Origin: Aphidius gifuensis
Lineage: Eukaryota; Arthropoda; Insecta; Hymenoptera; Braconidae
Length of the DNA stretch: 64,000 nt
Reading direction: 5' to 3'
Assembly: GCF_014905175.1 (NCBI RefSeq)
Contig: NC_057793.1
Span: 1,302,001 to 1,366,000 of the forward strand
The notes under the pieces were generated by a model, which was not told the DNA's origin, made no database searches, and worked only from the letters and a program-made list of their open reading frames with translations. The translations under genes and the position numbers were made by a program. Positions within the stretch are counted from its first letter, which is position 1. Each line of letters starts with the position of its first letter. Shown here in pieces: positions 60,007 to 64,000 of the stretch.

Positions 60007-63000
60007 ATGTTTAAAGAACGTTCATCGAGAAGATTTTATAGAATGGACAGTTGTCATGACCTTTCAGTTTATATGGATCGAGGACAAACAGCTGAACAGG
60101 AAAATCGTTGGAATTTTGAATGTGCCTGGGAAGTTGCCAATAAAGGTAAAAAACAAAAAGGAAAAAAAAAATTAATAATTAATATAATATTAATACAACT
60201 TGTTTAAAAAAATTTTAAAAAAAATTTTTCTAGTTGGTGGTATTTATACGGTTATTAGATCAAAAGCATATGTATCAGTTGAAGAAATGGGTGAACAATA
60301 TTGCATGATTGGTCCCTATAAAGAAGAATGTGCTCGTACAGAAGTTGAAGAAGCTGAATTTCCAATAGATAATCCACTACGTATTGCTGTCCAAGTAATG
60401 CGTGATCATGGTTTTAAAGTTGTAACTGGTACATGGCTTGTTGATGGAAATCCACAAATAATATTATTCGACATTGGTAGTGCAGCATGGAAACTTGATG
60501 AATATAAACAAGAATTATGGAACACATGTAATCTTGGTATACCACATCTTGATGTTGAAGCTAATGATGCTGTTATACTTGGCTATCTTGTTTGTAATTT
60601 TATATCTGAATTTAAAAATGCTGCTGAAAAATATTCAAGTTCACCAGCAAGAGTATTATTACATTGTCATGAATGGCAAGCTGGTGTTAGTATAATTGCA
60701 TTACGTACAAGACATGTTGATATTGCAACTGTATTTACAACACATGCTACATTACTTGGAAGATATTTATGTGCTGGAAAAACTGATTTTTATAATAATT
60801 TAGATAAGGTAATTAATTAATTTTATTATAATTATTAATTGCTGTTTATTGATTCAATTTTATTTTAGTTTAATGTTGATGAAGAAGCTGGAAAAAGACA
60901 AATTTATCATAGATATTGTATGGAACGTGCAGCAACACATTTATGTCATGTATTTACAACTGTCTCTGATATAACTGGTATTGAAGCTGAACATTTATTG
61001 AAACGTAAAGCTGATGTTATCACACCAAATGGTTTAAATGTTAAAAAATTTTCTGCATTACATGAATTTCAAAATTTACATGCTGTTAGTAAAGAAAAAA
61101 TTCATGAATTTGTTAGAGGTCATTTTTATGGGTAAAAAAATTGATAATATGTTTTATTTTTTAATTTGTTTGGGTTATTTTTGTTTTTGTTAATTTTTAT
61201 AATATTACAGACATTTTGATTTTGATTTGGATAAAACTTTGTATTTTTTTACTGCTGGTCGTTATGAATTTGGTAACAAGGGAGCTGATATATTTATTGA
61301 AGCACTTGCTAGGTTGAATCATTATCTTAAACAATCAAAACCTGATACAACTGTTGTTGCATTCATGATATTTCCAGCTCGTACTAATAATTTTAATGTT
61401 GAATCACTTCGTGGACATGCTGTAAGTATTTTATTAAAATTTATATTTTATTATTTAATTTTTAAAATAATAAAAAAAAAATAAGATTATGATATTTATC
61501 ATTGAAAATTAATTATCATTTAAAATAATAATAAATTTTATAATTACATTTAAATAGTTACATGAAAAAATAAATAACGACAAAATAAATTTAAAGAAAA
61601 TAAAACAAATTTTCAATTATTATATATAAAAATTATTTTGTCGTTATTTATTTTTTATTAATTTATTTTGTTGAAATTTATTTCGATAAATTTATTTCTC
61701 AGTTTTATCTGGCTCTAAAGAACTCATGAATAATAAATAAATTTTTTTTTTAAACATGATAAATTATATTTTAAATTTTCTAAAATTAAAATTTCAATAG
61801 TTAAATTAATATTTTAATTTTTTAAATAATAAAATTTAATTAAAGTTTATTATTTAAATTATTGCTCATTTTTTCTAAATTTATAAGTTAATTTTTTCCA
61901 TAATACAAGTTAAAAAACTTGATGATAAATTTTTAATATTATCATCTAGGTAACAAAATCATTGAGAGATACAATTAATACAATTCAACAAAATATTGGA
62001 AAACGTATGTACGAGCATTGTTTATCAGGTCGACTACCTGACACCCAAGAGATGATACAAAAAGATGAAATAATTAAAATAAAAAGGTAACAAAAAACAA
62101 AATAACATAAATAACCCTGTAAATAAATAAATATAATTTAATTAATTTTCAAGATGTTTATATGCATTGCAACGTAATGGTCTACCTCCAATAACAACTC
62201 ACAATGTTATTGATGACTGGAACGATCCAATTCTTGCAGCAGTTCGTAGATGTAATTTATTCAACACTGTCCACGATCGAGTCAAAGTAATTCACCATAT
62301 TATTATAAAAAAAAAAAAAAAATAATATCTAAATTTATAAATATTAAATTACAAATGTAACAAAATAATATAACTGTATGTAATATATTTTTTTTTTCAT
62401 ATAAAACAGATTGTTTTTCATCCAGAGTTCCTGTCTTCAACAAATCCATTGTTTGGACTAGACTATGAAGAATTTGTAAGAGGATGCCACTTGGGTGTAT
62501 TTCCATCTTATTATGAACCATGGGGTTATACACCAGCTGAATGTACTGTTATGGGTATACCAAGTATAACAACAAATTTATCTGGTTTTGGTTGTTTTAT
62601 GCAAGAACACATTGCTGATCCAATGAGTTATGGTATTTATATTGTTGATAGACGTTTTATTGATGTTGAAGGAAGTGTACAACAATTAGCACAATATATG
62701 TATGATTTTGCAAGATTAAGTAGAAGACAAAGAATTATTCAACGTAATAGAACTGAACGTTTAAGTGATTTACTTGATTGGAGAAATCTTGGTATTGTAA
62801 GTTGTTTTGTTTTTATTATTTTTATTTTAAAAAATTAATAATTGTTTATTTTTTTTGTTTCAAGTATTATCGTCAAGCTAGAATAAAAGCATTGACTAAA
62901 GTTTATCCAGAATTTGCATCTGAACTTGATGATGCTGGTGTTGGTAAATTTAATTATCCAAGACCATTGAGTGAACCACCATCACCATCATCATCACGTA

Positions 63001-63092
63001 TCACAACACCAGCTGCATCTGTTCCTGGCTCTGATGATGAAGACGAAGATGAAGTTGATGAAGAAAAAGAACTTGAGGAACTCAGAAGCTAA
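60007..63092 (+). CDS. GlyS: Glycogen synthase (GT3 family)
   Basis: Eight exons (60007-60145, 60234-60808, 60869-61131, 61211-61421, 61950-62086, 62154-62286, 62410-62796, 62865-63092) give 690 residues. The UDP-glucose site KVGGIYTVIRSK is near residue 47. HCHEWQAG, the HRYCMERAA stretch, YFFTAGRYEFGNKG and the catalytic-site region YYEPWGYTPAECTVMG follow in family order. The glucose-6-phosphate arginine cluster RRQRIIQRNRTERLSD is intact. The C-terminus has Ser/Thr at 651, 655, 659, 663, 667 and 671, an exact every-fourth-residue series ending in an acidic CK2-type site (SDDEDED), the classic GSK3 ladder. It is the rate-limiting enzyme of glycogen formation in the cytosol. Exon 5 is duplicated at 50983-51119. 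Confidence 0.96.
61564..61656. repeat. 93-bp inverted repeat in glycogen synthase intron 4 (copy 2)
   Basis: Same structure as at 50600-50692: inverted arms containing AATAACGACAAAAT and ATTTTGTCGTTATT. It may be a miniature element or a stem-loop in the transcript. Confidence 0.6.
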
Positions 63093-64000
63093 GATAAGCT
63101 AACAAAAAATTTTCGTTATTTTGATTTTTTTTTTTTGTTAGAATCTAATTATTCTGACATATTTAGAAAATTATTTTATCATTTTTTTTTCACTCAAATT
63201 CTAGACATATTTATTGCACACTTAAAATGCGATTTTAAATATTTTATTATTATTTTTTTTAAATGTGAGAATCTTTTTATTTTAATATTAAATTTTAAAG
63301 GATTTTATGAAATTTATAAAAATGTTGCTATTGAAATTATATATTATTTTTATGGGACTTATATTTATACCTATAATTTTACTATAAAAAAAAACAAATA
63401 GAAAAAATACTTTATGTTTTTTTTTTTTCGTAATTTTAATTAGTTTATTAATCAAGGTTTTATTTAAAATTTAATTAATTTTTTTTGTTTCTGTAAATGA
63501 TTATTACATCAGCAATTGAATCAAAATTTTTTTAATTATTATTTTAAGTTTTTGTTACACATACAATATTTGTTTTTCACGTAAACAATAACTTTCTTAA
63601 TTAAAAAAAAAAAAAAACAATTTTTGCTAGTTAAATTAAAAATGTACATTTTTTTTCGTTTTTTTTTTTTTTCTAACAAACGCAATATATACAATATACA
63701 GTAGAAATAAAAAAAAATTATTATTATTAAATAATTGATAATAATTTGTTTATCTTTATTCGGTCAAAACATATAACTCTGTTAAATTATAATTAGCAAA
63801 AAAAAAAAAAAAAAAAATTATGAAACTCCAATACCGAGGACGGTTTTGTAAATTCATGGACTTTGAGATTCTGTATTTTTTTTTTTGTTTAAAAATTATT
63901 TATCTCTTTAATATTTAAACGAGTTAACTATGTTTTTAATCTACGATAATATTCCAAATTATTATAATAAAATATCAATTTTAATATGTAATAAATCACT
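63093..64000. other. Glycogen synthase 3' UTR and downstream AT-rich DNA
   Basis: No gene seen. Candidate polyadenylation signals (AATAAA) include one at about 63706. The 88-codon open frame at 63135-63401 is a low-complexity chance frame. Confidence 0.45.

Noticed and set aside
1..64000. tRNA, rRNA, CRISPR arrays, viral or bacterial insertions
   Set aside because: No cloverleaf-like GC-balanced 70-90-bp islands, no regularly spaced repeats, and no unspliced long frames of foreign composition were seen.

Overview
The window looks like insect nuclear DNA. It is extremely AT-rich, with long A/T runs, and nearly every gene is split by short canonical GT-AG introns (about 60-400 bp). Gene content (period, syd-1, pen-2, nucleostemin, glycogen synthase) is typical of a holometabolous insect. 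The PER C-terminus and the very low GC fit a hymenopteran, possibly an aphid-parasitoid braconid wasp; that placement is inference. Exons were built by hand from splice sites and reading phase. In all eleven gene models with a complete intended CDS the summed exon lengths give an intact frame.

Layout, left to right. (1) 0.7-2.8 kb, minus: a pancreatic-type lipase. (2) 2.8-10.1 kb: AT-rich intergenic DNA. (3) 10.1-18.5 kb, minus: the synaptic RhoGAP syd-1 (PDZ, C2, RhoGAP). Candidate upstream and alternative first exons reach at least 25 kb, and one intron carries a large foldback element. (4) 29.1-31.7 kb, minus: two tandem GNAT acetyltransferases. (5) 32.2-35.0 kb: nucleostemin (minus) head-to-head with pen-2 (plus). 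(6) 35.2-37.6 kb, minus: an SLC37A2-type sugar-phosphate exchanger, head-to-head with an RBM45-like RNA-binding protein (38.5-40.4 kb, plus). (7) 42.8-49.1 kb, plus: period. (8) 51.4-52.5 kb, minus: proteasome beta-1. (9) 53.4-58.7 kb: a cluster of small secreted Ig-domain genes plus related broken copies. (10) 60.0-63.1 kb, plus: glycogen synthase.

Most of the window is housekeeping or neuronal. The unusual part is the 53.4-58.7 kb cluster. Two complete tandem genes encode a signal peptide and two Ig domains that resemble ligand-binding domains 1-2 of the VEGF/PDGF receptor family (insect Pvr), with no transmembrane or kinase part. A 3' fragment lies on one side. On the other, in inverted orientation, is a divergent relative whose signal exon has the same length and phase. 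They look like soluble decoy-type receptors. A second oddity is a nearly unchanged copy of glycogen synthase exon 5 with its flanking introns, placed about 11 kb upstream between period and the proteasome gene.

Mobile-element traces are a foldback/MITE in syd-1, a short TIR element downstream of RBM45, and a hairpin-CTAG end like a Helitron terminus inside a period intron. I saw no rRNA, tRNA or CRISPR array.
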